Positions 30,938 through 41,691 are shown, numbered from the stretch's first letter. The stretch: 64,000 bases of DNA from CAVOGJ01 sp963695405 (GCA_963695405.1 CAVOGJ010000001.1:1-64000); one strand, 5' to 3'. Translations and numbers: made by a program. The notes: generated by a model not told the origin, from the sequence alone.

Positions 30938-33900
30938 TCACCATGCCGCCTGATCTACCAACCCGAGGGCCGCTTCCAGCTGGGTGAGCAAGTCGCGGTC
31001 GTCGGCGGTCAACACAAAGCGTTCCAGCCCAAAGGCCCGCGCTTCGGCCAGCATCCGCCGGGCATCCGCCGGACGCGACGGCTGGGCCCGCAGGTAGGCG
31101 GCCGCCAGATGTAGGTAATAGCGGGCGTCGGTGGCGTTTCCGGCGGTCGCCTCCTCCAGGCAAGCCACCGCTCCATCGACGTTGCCTTGTTTCAAAAGGA
31201 TCGTTCCCTGGGTATCCAGCAGCGACGCCTGCCGCCCGGAAATCTCGATCGCCCGCTCGATCGTTTCCAAGGCTTCTGTCAATTGATCGGAACGCTCCGC
31301 CAGCAAGGTGGCCAAGTTATTCAGGGCCAGCGCGTTGTTGGGATCGGTTTTCAATATACGGCGGAACAAGTCGATCGCCGCGTCGACCTCGCCCCGGCTG
31401 AAGCGCATCACTGCCTCGGCCTGCAGGAGTGCCGGATTGTCGCGACCGTCCTGTAACGCTGCGGCGAGGGCCGCGTCCACCTCCGGCTGCAAGGCGGCCA
31501 ACTCGTCCCCCTGCTCGGGCTCGTTCGTCGTGGTCGTCATGATGTTGGCCAGTATGTTGGCCATTTGATCGTCGGGTGTGTCACCTGCCAGTTCCAGACA
31601 AAAACGGGCCGCGTCGGCCCGCCGCCCCTGTTCGACCAGCGATTGGGCCACCAACACATAGGCATTAGGCGCAATTTCGAGCAGTCGCCGATACCACGCT
31701 TCGGCATCCGCGTGGGCGCCAATCGTGCTGAACAGTTGGCCATTGGCCAGCCAACGGCGGGCCTGTTCGTTCAAGTCGGCGGGGACCGGGGGTTGCGATT
31801 GGATGAAATCGGCGATGTGGGCGCGGGCCGCCTCGTCTTCGCCGCGGGCCTGCAGCAAGGCCGCCGTCAGCGACGCATGGAGAACATCCAGCCGTTCTCC
31901 GGTCGATGGTACCAGGCGACGCAGCGCTAACAGCCGCCCTTCCGCAGCTGCTAGAAATTGGTCTTTCATCGCCTTCAATTCTTCCACCTCCCGCGGGGAC
32001 ATCGATTCGGTGTCCGTTTCCTCGGGCGCAGCGGCACGACCATGACGCAAAAGAAACTCGATGTATTGGGACAATCGTTGAGCCACATTGGGCCGGCCGC
32101 CATCGACCACCGCATGCAGCTGGGATTCGGCGGCCTGCAGTCGCTCGCTGCGCTCGACCGGGTCATCGCAGAGGTCAGCTTCCTGTTCAAGGATCTGGGC
32201 CGCAAGCAAGCGATTGACGTCGCTCTCGGTAGCGTCTTCGCTGTCGATCCCGGGCTGTAATAACATCCGCGCCTGCTGGCTGTTGGCCCTTCGCTCGGCA
32301 CGAGTCCGTCCCTTGCGTGACAACAAGAGGGCCTTCAAACGCTCATCCACCAGCTGCTCGCTCGCAGAGGCCAAGAGCGTTTCGGCTCGCGCCGAATCCG
32401 CTTCCTCGCCGGTGGCGGCCAAGAGGATGGCCAATTCGCGTTTGGCACCGCCGTTGTCAGGATGCCGCTGGAGCAATTCCTCAAATTCGCCGCGGGCCGC
32501 GCGGGGGTCGCGCTGCGCGAGGGCCTGCGCGAACTGCAAGTGCAAATCGGCGCTGGACGGCTTCTGGTCATGAGCCAGCTGATATTGCTGCAAGGCAGCA
32601 TCCAGCGCCCCCAATCGTTCATAGCCATCGGCAACGACCGCGGATCGCAGCTCGGGCGACAATCGCGGACGACTGGCAAGGTTGGCCAGCACCTGGCTGA
32701 CCTCGTCCGTTTGTCGCGATCGGATCAGGCTTGTCACCAGGCTACTCCAGATACGCTGGTCGTCCGGGAACCGCTCCGCCGCCGAGCGAAGCACACGCAG
32801 GCCCTCCGACGGGTCACCGCTGCGAAAGAGGACCGTGGCCAGAAACAGCTGACGATCCGGATTGTCTGGATCTTCCTTCGCCCCCGCCTCCGCCAAGGAC
32901 AAGGCATCCGCCAGTCGGTCCCGTTGGAAGGCGATCTCGATGGCCATCGAATCGAGGATGGGAGTCGTGGTCCTCTGTTCGCTCGTGAGTTGATTCAAGA
33001 TAGCTTCGGCCTCATCGGCGCGACTCGCCGCAATTAGCAGCTGCGCCAAGCGAAGTCGCGTGTCCGGACTGCGATCTCCCCGACGGACTGCCTGCTCATA
33101 ATCGTTCAGGGCCTGCCGGTCATCCCCCTGAAGCCGGGCAAAGCCGCCCGCAAGGGTCAAAACGGTCGGCGAATTCGGCAGCTCCGAGCGAAGACGCGTA
33201 ATCAGTTGGTCAAGTTCCTCCAGCCGATCGACGCGCAGCTGACGGGCGGCGTCACTTGGATCGGGCGTGTTGCTCGCCTGGTCGCGGGCCGCTTCCACCA
33301 GCAGCCGGCGCGCTCGCAGGTAGCGGGCGTCCTGGCCGTTGTCCGTGAGCGTCCGTAAGCGATCTTCCCAGGCCTTGGCGGTGGGCAAATCGTCCGCAGC
33401 GATGGCGATCTCGATGCCAAGTTTCAACAGGTCCTCATTGGTCGTGTCGCCAGTGATCAGCGGTTGGACCCTGGCCAGGGCCTCGGTGTATTTCTGCGCG
33501 GCGATGAACAACTGGGCCCGCAGCTGTTCCGTCTGGCGACGGTCGTTGCCCGTAAGTGCCGACGCCAGTTCCTTCAGCTCGGCATCCGCCTGTTCCAGGG
33601 CACCCTGCCGCGCCCGCACCTGCGCCAGCAGGCGCACGTCATCCACCGGCGACGTGGCCAATGCGCGGTGGCGTGCCAGGGACCGCTCGGCATCGTCCGG
33701 CTGCTCTAGCGCCTGGTAGGCGAGTGCCGCCGTCCGCCAAAAATCTACCTCTTCGATGTGACGTGGTTCCGCCGATCGCAGCAACAACGCGGCAGCCGCC
33801 GGGTCCGCTTCGCCGATGGCCAGGTAATCGATCTCGGCGAACAGCAGCTCCAGCGAATCGGGATCCGCCGCCTTGGCCGCCGCGAGCGCGGCCTTGAATT

Positions 33901-35638
33901 CGGTCCAGTCGCGCTGTCCGGCTGAAAGCTCCGCTTGCAGTCCCAACCGCGCTTGGGCTTGACGCACCAGCAGTGCTGCCGGCAGCGACGTCCCCTGCGA
34001 CTGCTGCCCAAACGTCTCGATTCGATCTAACGCCGCCTGGAAACGACGAGCCTGCAAATGCGCCGTTACCGTGGGCAAAACGACCTCCAGCTCGCCGGGC
34101 TGGGTGCGCGCCAACAAATCCCAGGTTTCGCTGGCTTGGTCCCATGCTTCTTGCCTCATGTAAATACGTGCCAACAAGTTCATCGCTTGCACCCATTCGG
34201 GCGCCCGCTGCCCGGGCTCACCCGCTTCGCTGGCCAGCACCACCGCCTGTAGAATGGGAATCGCTGCTTGCGCATCGTCTTGCGCCACTAACAACCGCCC
34301 CTTGAGGACTTGCAGTCGCCGTTCCCACTGGCCGCGGGCATCCGCATCGCGGCGGGCCAAATACGTGGCGCTCTGGGCATCCAATTGGCCGATGCTCTTG
34401 GCCGCCGCCGACAAATCGTTGGCATCGATTTGCGCGTGAGCCAGGGCCAGCCCCAGCGACGGATCTTCATTCGTCGCCTTCCAGCCCATTTCCAGTAATT
34501 TACGCGCTTCGTCGGTGTTTCCCTGCTGTGTCAGCCAGGCGGCCAACAACTGGTAAGCCCGCGGATCCTGCGGTGCCAGCCGAATGGCGCGTCGGAGGTG
34601 CTCTTCGACCCTCGCCGCTTCGGGATCATCCCGATCGCTTCTGACGGCAACGGCCACCGCGGCCAGGAGCAACACCTCGACGTTGTCCGCTTCGGTGGTG
34701 AGGGCCGCCTGCAGGTCTTCGGCGGCGTTGGGCAATCCGTATTCCACGCGATAACGATACCGTGCCAGTCGTGCGGCGACCCGATCGGGATCGGCAGCAA
34801 CCAGGCGATCCATCATCTGATCGGCGAGTGACAGGGGATCAGCATTCGGCCGCTGCACGGCCTGCGGATAGGTACGCAAGGCTCGGGATGTGAGGTCGAT
34901 CAGCTCCACTTCGGACGGCGATTCTGCGGCCGCGGCGAGTAGTTGGTCGAGCGTCTCCGTGCGATGGGCATCGTCCGTGTCGGCCTGCAGCTCGAAACTG
35001 GCAATCGCCGCGATGCGGCGGGCAGTGCGGGCATCCTCGGCTGCCACGGGCAGGCCCTCCGGTCGCTGGCGTTCCAGCTGGCGCTGTCGATCGTCCGTTC
35101 CTGCGTCGGCCGCGTCTTCCGGACGATTCGTGGCGAGCGGAAGCAGTTCCTCGGCCTGTCGACGGGCATTGAGGTAGTCGCCGACTTTCAGGAGGTTTTC
35201 GGCCAGCATCAGCCGCAATTCGTCATGCTCGGGGACTCGTCCCAGCGCCTGGTACAGCAGATTCGTCAAGCGATCCATGCGATTTGGGGTGGGTTCGCCT
35301 GCCGCGTAGGCCATGACCAATTTGACAAGGACCTCGGTGTCCTTGGGATAAACTGCCAAGTAGCGCTGATAATATGTGGTCGCTTGCAGGTTATCGCCGT
35401 CCGTTTCCAGTTGCTGTGCACGCGTCAGAAAGGCAGCCGCTGTTTGTTTCAGCTGGTGCCGATACCAGAAGTAGCCGGCCGGCAGCAGGACCAACAGCAG
35501 CCCCGCACTGATCAGCAACAGTCGCACGTTAACGGTCGTTCGCCGCACGGGCTGGTGGCGTGTCCCGGCTGTCGCCGCCGCCGACGTGGCGGCTGCGGGA
35601 ACCAATCGTTCCGCTTCGGTCAGGGGAGTGTCGGTCAA
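30938..35638 (-). CDS. very large TPR-repeat membrane protein
   Basis: An uninterrupted 1566-residue frame. One membrane helix lies at about residues 38-58 (VRLLLISAGLLLVLLPAGYF). Everything after is helical tetratricopeptide repeats, e.g. LQATTYYQRYLAVYPKDTEV, ARKLLEMGWKATNEDPSLGL, ALNDYEQAVRRGDRSPDTRL and AIDLFRRILKTDPNNALALN. It resembles in role and place the large PEP-CTERM-system TPR protein PrsT but is longer. It probably scaffolds export or assembly in the periplasm. It lies 76 bases before the chosen epsI start, in the same operon. Confidence 0.88.
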   Translation of the reverse strand: MTDTPLTEAERLVPAAATSAAATAGTRHQPVRRTTVNVRLLLISAGLLLVLLPAGYFWYRHQLKQTAAAFLTRAQQLETDGDNLQATTYYQRYLAVYPKDTEVLVKLVMAYAAGEPTPNRMDRLTNLLYQALGRVPEHDELRLMLAENLLKVGDYLNARRQAEELLPLATNRPEDAADAGTDDRQRQLERQRPEGLPVAAEDARTARRIAAIASFELQADTDDAHRTETLDQLLAAAAESPSEVELIDLTSRALRTYPQAVQRPNADPLSLADQMMDRLVAADPDRVAARLARYRYRVEYGLPNAAEDLQAALTTEADNVEVLLLAAVAVAVRSDRDDPEAARVEEHLRRAIRLAPQDPRAYQLLAAWLTQQGNTDEARKLLEMGWKATNEDPSLGLALAHAQIDANDLSAAAKSIGQLDAQSATYLARRDADARGQWERRLQVLKGRLLVAQDDAQAAIPILQAVVLASEAGEPGQRAPEWVQAMNLLARIYMRQEAWDQASETWDLLARTQPGELEVVLPTVTAHLQARRFQAALDRIETFGQQSQGTSLPAALLVRQAQARLGLQAELSAGQRDWTEFKAALAAAKAADPDSLELLFAEIDYLAIGEADPAAAALLLRSAEPRHIEEVDFWRTAALAYQALEQPDDAERSLARHRALATSPVDDVRLLAQVRARQGALEQADAELKELASALTGNDRRQTEQLRAQLFIAAQKYTEALARVQPLITGDTTNEDLLKLGIEIAIAADDLPTAKAWEDRLRTLTDNGQDARYLRARRLLVEAARDQASNTPDPSDAARQLRVDRLEELDQLITRLRSELPNSPTVLTLAGGFARLQGDDRQALNDYEQAVRRGDRSPDTRLRLAQLLIAASRADEAEAILNQLTSEQRTTTPILDSMAIEIAFQRDRLADALSLAEAGAKEDPDNPDRQLFLATVLFRSGDPSEGLRVLRSAAERFPDDQRIWSSLVTSLIRSRQTDEVSQVLANLASRPRLSPELRSAVVADGYERLGALDAALQQYQLAHDQKPSSADLHLQFAQALAQRDPRAARGEFEELLQRHPDNGGAKRELAILLAATGEEADSARAETLLASASEQLVDERLKALLLSRKGRTRAERRANSQQARMLLQPGIDSEDATESDVNRLLAAQILEQEADLCDDPVERSERLQAAESQLHAVVDGGRPNVAQRLSQYIEFLLRHGRAAAPEETDTESMSPREVEELKAMKDQFLAAAEGRLLALRRLVPSTGERLDVLHASLTAALLQARGEDEAARAHIADFIQSQPPVPADLNEQARRWLANGQLFSTIGAHADAEAWYRRLLEIAPNAYVLVAQSLVEQGRRADAARFCLELAGDTPDDQMANILANIMTTTTNEPEQGDELAALQPEVDAALAAALQDGRDNPALLQAEAVMRFSRGEVDAAIDLFRRILKTDPNNALALNNLATLLAERSDQLTEALETIERAIEISGRQASLLDTQGTILLKQGNVDGAVACLEEATAGNATDARYYLHLAAAYLRAQPSRPADARRMLAEARAFGLERFVLTADDRDLLTQLEAALGLVDQAAW

Positions 35639-35775
35639 GCCAGATTCCTCAAAATGGCACCGCGCATCGCCGGGAACCCATGGATGGCCGACAACAGCAG
35701 CAAAGACGTTGGGTCACGACCCGGGCATGCATTGCCAGGGGCGATCCGATCATCGTAAGGCGGCGGGATATTCAT

Positions 35776-38092
35776 TTATGATTGCGCATCGGGGCGGGCA
35801 TACGACCCGTAGTGATAGGCATACTGTTTTGTCGACACGCCGTTTAATACCGCTCCGGCGAGATTCGCGCCGGTGTTGTGAAGGCGGTCGACGGCCATTT
35901 GCACCGGCTTGCAGCGGCTGACGTCCGCCAGGGAACAGAAGATCACCAGATCGGCCGCCACGGCATAGACCAGCGATTCGCTGGCCGACAGCACGGGGGG
36001 CGTGTCGATGACAATCGTCTCAAAACGTGTTCGCAGCGAGCCGAGCAGGTCCTCAATGGCCGGCCCGTGGAGCAAGTGATGCGGATTGACGCGGCACTTA
36101 CCGGCCGGCAGAACGTAGGTCTGGGTGTCGCCCACCTGGTGGATGGCTTCTTCGACTTTCGCGCGGCCGCTCAGCACCTCGGCCATCCCCGGTTCGAGGG
36201 GGACATTGAGAAGTGTGTTCACGTCGGGATCCCGCAGGTCGGCGTCCACAATCAGGGTAGGCTGCTGGGTGGCCTCGGCGATGCTGACGGCCAAGGCCGT
36301 GGACACGCTGGTCTTCCCTTCGCCGCTGGCGGCGCTGCAGACGGCGATCACGCGTTTGCAGCCCGGCATCCCCACGCCTTCGGTCAGGCGGAGATTCGTC
36401 CGCAGGCTATCAATCGATTCGGCGTAGACAAACAATTCGCGTTGTTTGCCAGGCGGCAGCGCCTGCTGCGCGTGCGAAACGACGCGCGGTCGGGAAACGA
36501 GCGATTTCGCCCAACACGGGCAAGTGCAACTCGGTGCGCAGCTGGTCGGCCGAATTGACGCGGCGGGCGACCAATTCGTACGCCAGGGCCAGGCCGAACG
36601 GGGCGACAAGTGACGCCAGACAGGCCAACCCCAGCTGTTTGAACGGGATGGGCTCGATCGGCATCGTGGGTGTGATCGCCTCTTGCACCGGAACGACTCG
36701 CTCGGGGGCGCTTTTTTCCGTCTCGAGTTCCAAGATACGGGCCGAGACCAATTCCACGATCCGTTGTTCGCGGGCCAATTCGGCCTTGGCAAATTCCAGC
36801 CCGGCGCTTTCCCCGCCCCCTTTTTTCATCTCGGTTAGTTCTTCCTCGAATTTTTCCTGCAACAGGTCTCGGGTGGCAGCCAGCGAACTCAATTCTCGCG
36901 ATTTCTGTCGGATCAGCGCTTGTTGTTCTGCCTCGCGTTCGGCTCGCTTCAGCTGGGCAAAATTGTCACGGGCGGTTTGTTTGAGCGAAACCAGCTTTTC
37001 CTTCTTCTCTTCCAAAAGCTTTTGCACCGCCACGTATTCCGGTTCGTCCCGCGGCGAATGCCCGCGTTTCGTACTGGGCCGGCTTTCCAGCTTCATCAGT
37101 TCATCTTCCAGTACCGTCAGTTCGGCATTCATTTTCTGGATTTCCGGGCGATTGGCGATCTCCACTTCCATTTGCAAAGCCGAGACACCCTTGGATTCGT
37201 CCTCCACCGGCGTATTGCGGAGCGTCTTGAGCTCGCCAGTCAGCGCTCGCAGTTCAAACTCGAGCACTTGAACCTGAACGTTGGCCTCGGTCAGGCGCTG
37301 ACTGAGCGACGAGGAGGTCGAAAACGCGTGCGGGTCGATGACGATCGTTTTGTCGAACGGGTCGCGACCGGTGAGATCTTTCGACTTGCTGACGACGTCG
37401 GCCAGCTTTTGCTGGACGTTCGCTTCCCTTTGATCAAGCTCGGACTTCAAGACTCGGATCACCGTTGCCCACCGCTGTTGATCATTTCGATTTTGCATCG
37501 CCATGTATTCGGCGACGATCTTGTTCACCACACGGGCCGCATCTTTCGGGGACGGACTGCGATACTTGACGCCATACAGTTCCGATTTTCCGACCTGGCT
37601 GATGCTTAATTCCTTTTGCAGGTACTTGAGTGGATCGCGCTGTTCTTGCATGGCGGGGATCGCCGCGATTTCGGGGCTGGCCAGGACCGGAGCCAAGACG
37701 ACTTGGCTGCGGAGCAATTCAATCTGCGTTTGCACGTACTTCTCGCCCTCGCCTTGCGAGCTGGTCTCGTCAAAGGCGATGAAGGGCACGTCCGATTGAA
37801 TGTTGATGAGGGCCACCGCCTCGTATTCCGGTACCCAGAGGTACCAGACCGTGGCTGCCGCGATGGCCGCGAGGACCACGCCGGTGGGGATGATCCACTT
37901 CCACCAGCGGCGAAAGACCTGCCACAGGAACGCCGGCGTGATGTTCACGCCGGCCGGCGGAGATGCGGCGCCAGGACCGGACCCGCCAGGCGTGTGCCGG
38001 GCGATCCCGGCCGACGCCAGTCGAGCCGGCACCTGCCGTAGGTCCGGCGACGGATCGGAATCAGAGGACGGGTTGTTCACGGGATGTCTCAA
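35776..38092 (-). CDS. Wzc-like polysaccharide co-polymerase fused to tyrosine autokinase, one frameshift
   Basis: The N-terminal Wzz-like half has membrane helices near residues 68-88 (WWKWIIPTGVVLAAIAAATV) and about 490-520 (LACLASLVAPFGLALAYELV), with a long periplasmic coiled coil between (residues 210-480). After an indel at about 36,490 the cytoplasmic BY-kinase follows: Walker A CSAASGEGKTSVSTALAVSI, Walker A' LIVDADLRDPDVN, Walker B TIVIDTPPVLSAS. The tail ends with a tyrosine cluster KQYAYHYGSYARP, the autophosphorylation sites. About 770 residues, the normal size for Wzc. It controls chain length and export together with an OPX protein, for which the candidate here is at 46,885. Confidence 0.92.
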
Positions 38093-38143
38093 CTTCGAAC
38101 CGGGAGGTCAAATCAAGGTGTATTGCTATGGGGTGCCGAATGA

Positions 38144-39138
38144 TCATCGTGCCGTGGGGCCGGTCGCCGCCGTGTAGAACTGCGGGCCTTGGACTTCTTC
38201 TACCTGCGGGAATAAACGTTCGAAATAAACAAGCAGCAGCCAGAAGATAGCCGCCGCGAAAGGAATCATTACAAAACCGGCCAAGTCGTGGCTGAACTTC
38301 TGTCCGACTTCGCTCGATACCCATTGATACAGCAAACCGGTCACCACGATGCGTGTCACATTGGCGAAGATTGCCACGGGCAACACCGCGAGCAGTACGA
38401 GCGCTTTTTGCCACCAGCTCCACCGCGAAAACAAGACAAAGGCAAAGGCCAGCGCGAAGATGCCGAAAAAGATACGCATTCCCGAACAGGCTTCTTCGAC
38501 AAAGAGCGTGTGCTCGCCCAGTAACAGGACATTCCCCTCGGCGATGGCGGGCTGACCCAGGAATACGAGGGCCGCCGTGCTCAGCTGGGTGGCCACGGCC
38601 TGCAGGGGCACGCTCAGCCATCGTTCGGCCGAGTAAGGAATGGGCACCATGAACCAGAGGAAGATGATCGCCGGCAGACACCACCAGAAAAATGGGCGAC
38701 CGAAGAGCAGGCAGACGAGGCCTGCCACGGTCAGAGGCAACGTCCAGCCGTCCAGCGGAACCATGTAGTACCTGCCGGCCAGTAAACGGGCCACGGTTGC
38801 CAAGGCCAGGAGTGCCAATCCCCACAAGCTGGGCCGAATGGTTTCCCACGGCAGCGTGGCCCGTCGGCTGTAGAGGAAGAACAGGGCAATCGGGATCACC
38901 AGGTAGCCATGGGAGTAATCGGGCTGCCGTTCCCATTGATCGACCATCGTGAAAGCGTGGGCCAATAGGCCCAGAGGGTGGCGGCGAGCACTGCCAGCCC
39001 GCTCACCCACAGCCAGGTGACCGGCGAGCCCGCCCCAGCGATGGCCGCCGAGTCCGACGGGACCCGACCTGCCGCTGGGGAGCCCTGGGCGGCTGTGCGT
39101 GCGTTGCCAGGCGGTTTCTTGGATTTGGAACGACTCAT
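38144..39138 (-). CDS. exosortase, one frameshift
   Basis: Polytopic membrane transpeptidase-like enzyme that processes PEP-CTERM proteins. Many helices are visible. The three catalytic residues are in recognisable contexts: Cys in FVEEACSGMRIFFGI, Arg in IFANVTRIVVTGLLYQW and His in KFSHDLAGFVMIPFA. DYSHGYLVIPIALFFLYSR is the usual N-terminal signature. The first 60 residues (MSRSKSKKPPGNARTAAQGS then LWVSGLAVLAATLWAYWPTL) are in another frame, with an indel near 38,960; ATG 39138 is the start. It is followed by the Wzc-like gene after about 50 bases, in the same operon. Confidence 0.92.
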
Positions 39139-39477
39139 CGTTGGATTCGAGGTTTCGGGAAATTCGCCACGCGTAAGTTAGATGCCGTTGGTACGGCGAT
39201 CAGGCCAGCACAGTTTGACCAAAAGCCGAAAAACGATCGTCCATCCGGAATTCCAGCCGGCGTTTTTCGTCCGTCTCGAACCGACCACCGCGTGACAACA
39301 ACAAGGAACTTATGGTGAAAAACCCGCATCATTTTGACCGATTCTGACGGTGCGGACTCCGTCCCCGTCATTTGGCACCACGCAAAATCTCGCTGCTTTC
39401 AAACGTTTTGGGTGTTTCGTCGGCGGCGAATCGCATCGCCTGAAGGTCAGGCGATCGGGCTGATCGCCGTCGGCCGA
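39139..39477. other. intergenic leader between the NusG-like gene and exosortase
   Basis: There is no supported gene in this 339-base stretch. It is the natural place for a leader or promoter of the exosortase operon, and could be the target of the antiterminator upstream. I see several AT-rich blocks (e.g. 39,305-39,345) but no unambiguous promoter or ops-like motif. Confidence 0.4.
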
Positions 39478-40347
39478 TTATCCGTAAGGTTCGAGCAGAT
39501 GTTGCTCAATTTCCAAGGATACTCCACCTAGGAGTTCGTTTACAAATATAAACAGTCGAGTTTTGCCAACTCTTCTTATCACCACGCCACGTTTGTCTTT
39601 TAATAACCCCGCCGTGACTCGAACGGACTGGCCCGACACCAAACGCTCTTCGAGCAGCAGGGGGACACCCTTCTCGATGAGGTCGGCCAGGTCGCTCAAC
39701 TGCTGAGTGATTTTCTCCTCGTCAGCGATGGGGTGGGACGCCACAATCCGATTGGTTTCGAGTGCCAAACGCCGCTGTTCGGGATCGGCCTTGAGGAACA
39801 GGTAGCCCGTGAAGAGGGGCGTGTCCGTCATGCGCGTGCGACCACGTGTGACCGCCTTGGATTTCTTCACCGGCAGATAGTGCGGCACATCCCGGCTGAC
39901 CAGGCTTTCGGCGAGCTTCTTTTCCTGCCGCGGCTTGGTATGGATCAGCCACCACTGCGATTCGTCGCCGCAAGGAAGACAAGTCGATGACCGCGAAGAC
40001 GCCAGGGACGCGTCGGAAGTGCCTCCAGCGTTCCTGGCCAATAGGTGCAGCGGAAACAAGTAGGGATTGCCGTCCGATGTAAATGGATCAGAGCATTTGG
40101 TACCACCCGTTTGACTCGTGGACTCAGGCGGTGCTAACGAGGAAACAGAAGGTATGGACTGAGCAATCACGGCAACTCGATGTAGTAAAAACTTTGGCCA
40201 GGAAACGTCGACACTTTGCACTGGCCAAGGGTCGTTCGTTTTCCGTCGCGATCGACCATTCAAGACGAACAAAACTATCCAGGTACGAAGACTTGCGATC
40301 TCCCTCCTGCACTGCGTATCGGGCCGCCACTCGCACGTCCAAATCAC
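39478..40347 (-). CDS. NusG/RfaH-type transcription antiterminator
   Basis: The reliable part is residues about 130-289. A NusG N-terminal domain (QWWLIHTKPRQEKKLAESLV, PHYLPVKKSKAVTRGRTRM, TPLFTGYLFLKAD) is followed by a KOW domain (VSGQSVRVTAGLLKDKRGVV). Genes of this kind often lead long polysaccharide operons and load onto RNA polymerase to let it read through. A good start is unclear: the frame is open to 40,347 but the family begins near 39,970-40,090, where NPYLFPLHLLA resembles planctomycete homologues. No ATG lies there, so the start may be a GTG/TTG or lie beyond an indel. Confidence 0.85.
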   Translation of the reverse strand: MIWTCEWRPDTQCRREIASLRTWIVLFVLNGRSRRKTNDPWPVQSVDVSWPKFLLHRVAVIAQSIPSVSSLAPPESTSQTGGTKCSDPFTSDGNPYLFPLHLLARNAGGTSDASLASSRSSTCLPCGDESQWWLIHTKPRQEKKLAESLVSRDVPHYLPVKKSKAVTRGRTRMTDTPLFTGYLFLKADPEQRRLALETNRIVASHPIADEEKITQQLSDLADLIEKGVPLLLEERLVSGQSVRVTAGLLKDKRGVVIRRVGKTRLFIFVNELLGGVSLEIEQHLLEPYG

Positions 40348-41138
40348 ATCCGACCCGAGTACTCACGTTAGGCCCGGTTGAGTGACAAGTCAACGGTCGA
40401 GGTTCGAATGTTTTCAATATCGTAGTGCGAGTCAAAACGTCGCATCGCTACAACCCGTAAACTCCCATTGGCCAACCTAAGAACGCTGTGCCATTGCGGC
40501 GCGCGTGGTGCGCCACGCCGCGCTGAAAGCGGTGCCATAGTTGCACTGCGGCGATGTGGGGACGTTGCGTAGTTGAAAGGTGTTGCCAAAAGGCGCCATT
40601 TTGCACCTCGACCCGCCACTCTTACGGGGGGATGAACCATAACCCAGCAGTGGCAGTACAGGCTCTCTGTTGTTACCGACACAAAGACGAAGGAAACACA
40701 GAGCAAAGGAGGAAACAGAGAATCTCCGTGCTCTCTGTGCCTCTGCGTTTCAAAAACCGGCCCCGCCAGTCAACGGCCAACCCAGGACGGATAGAAACAC
40801 AGAGGAAAGGAGGAAACAGAGAATCTCCGTGCTCTCAGTGCCTCTGCGTTTCAAAAACAAACCGCCGCTCATCACGCACCGTCGCTACCCCGCCGACGAC
40901 GGAAACACAGAGCAAAGGAGGAAACAGAGAATCTCCGTGCTCTCTGTGCCTCTGCGTTTCAAAAACAAACCGCCACACACCACATCCTGTCGCCGCTCCC
41001 TCCATTCGGGGGGACCAGGAAATCCTTACGGAATATCAGGAAGATGCTTGCAACGCGGATTGCACCACATCATAATTATGAGAACCAGGAGGAAATTCCT
41101 GCCAGTCGCTGATGATGATCCAGTAGGTAAAACTTCTC
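40348..41138. repeat. intergenic region with three CTCTGTGCC-type repeats
   Basis: Between about 40,690 and 40,975 three near-identical units of about 105 bases each hold GGAAACACAGAG...GAAACAGAGAATCTCCGTGC...CTCTGTGCCTCTGCGTTTC, i.e. two arms that are inverse complements. They begin near 40,691, 40,796 and 40,903. The rest of the region has no supported gene. Confidence 0.8.
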
Positions 41139-41591
41139 GTGTCCTTGAATCGCACGCTTCGCTCGCCCCAATTCGACCAACCTCGCCGTTGGTTGTGGAT
41201 GGTGATCGTATGCACATGCGTCTGGATCGCACATGTACCGTCGGCCGACGCGAGTATCCTGCTTCCGGCCGCCCCCGAGTTCAAGCTCGAGGATTGCGGT
41301 GCGAACGACATGGGCAGCGGTGCTGATCAAGCGGCGGAACAGGCCGACGACGCCGACCGGTCCGAATCGCACATATTGTTAGCGTCGACCGATGCGGCCC
41401 CAGGAAGCAGTTCCTCTGGGAGCTCCTCGCCCGCCGGTGGGTTCGGCAGCACACCCGTGTCGGCGATCGACGCGCTGGTTTGCAGCGTCCCATTGGATCT
41501 TCAACTCATGGGGTGGGTCACTGGTTCGACTCGCTTCTCTCTGCCGATGCCGCCGGGCACTGATCTACTGCGCCCGCCACAAGACTCTTGA
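41139..41591 (+). CDS. small secreted hypothetical protein
   Basis: A GTG start gives 150 residues. A signal peptide (RRWLWMVIVCTCVWIAHVPS, then ADA-S) is followed by a polar region with DDADRSES, a run SSSSGSSSPAGGFG (residues about 94-107) and a C-terminus with a Cys and several prolines. I do not recognise the family. It stands 100 bases before the first PEP-CTERM gene on the same strand and may belong to its transcript. It has no PEP-CTERM sorting motif. Confidence 0.55.
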   Translation: MSLNRTLRSPQFDQPRRWLWMVIVCTCVWIAHVPSADASILLPAAPEFKLEDCGANDMGSGADQAAEQADDADRSESHILLASTDAAPGSSSSGSSSPAGGFGSTPVSAIDALVCSVPLDLQLMGWVTGSTRFSLPMPPGTDLLRPPQDS

Positions 41592-41691
41592 TCGACCGCT
41601 GGCGACTGGCAGCTCGGTCGGGACACCCGTCTCGGACTTGCTGGCTACAAGTAAGTTGATCATTTTCGTAACTGAAATTTTGTGGAGTTTT

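Noticed and set aside
40124..40706. Short open frames before the PEP-CTERM genes
   Set aside because: They overlap the NusG-like gene's upstream region or repeats and show no start signals or domains.
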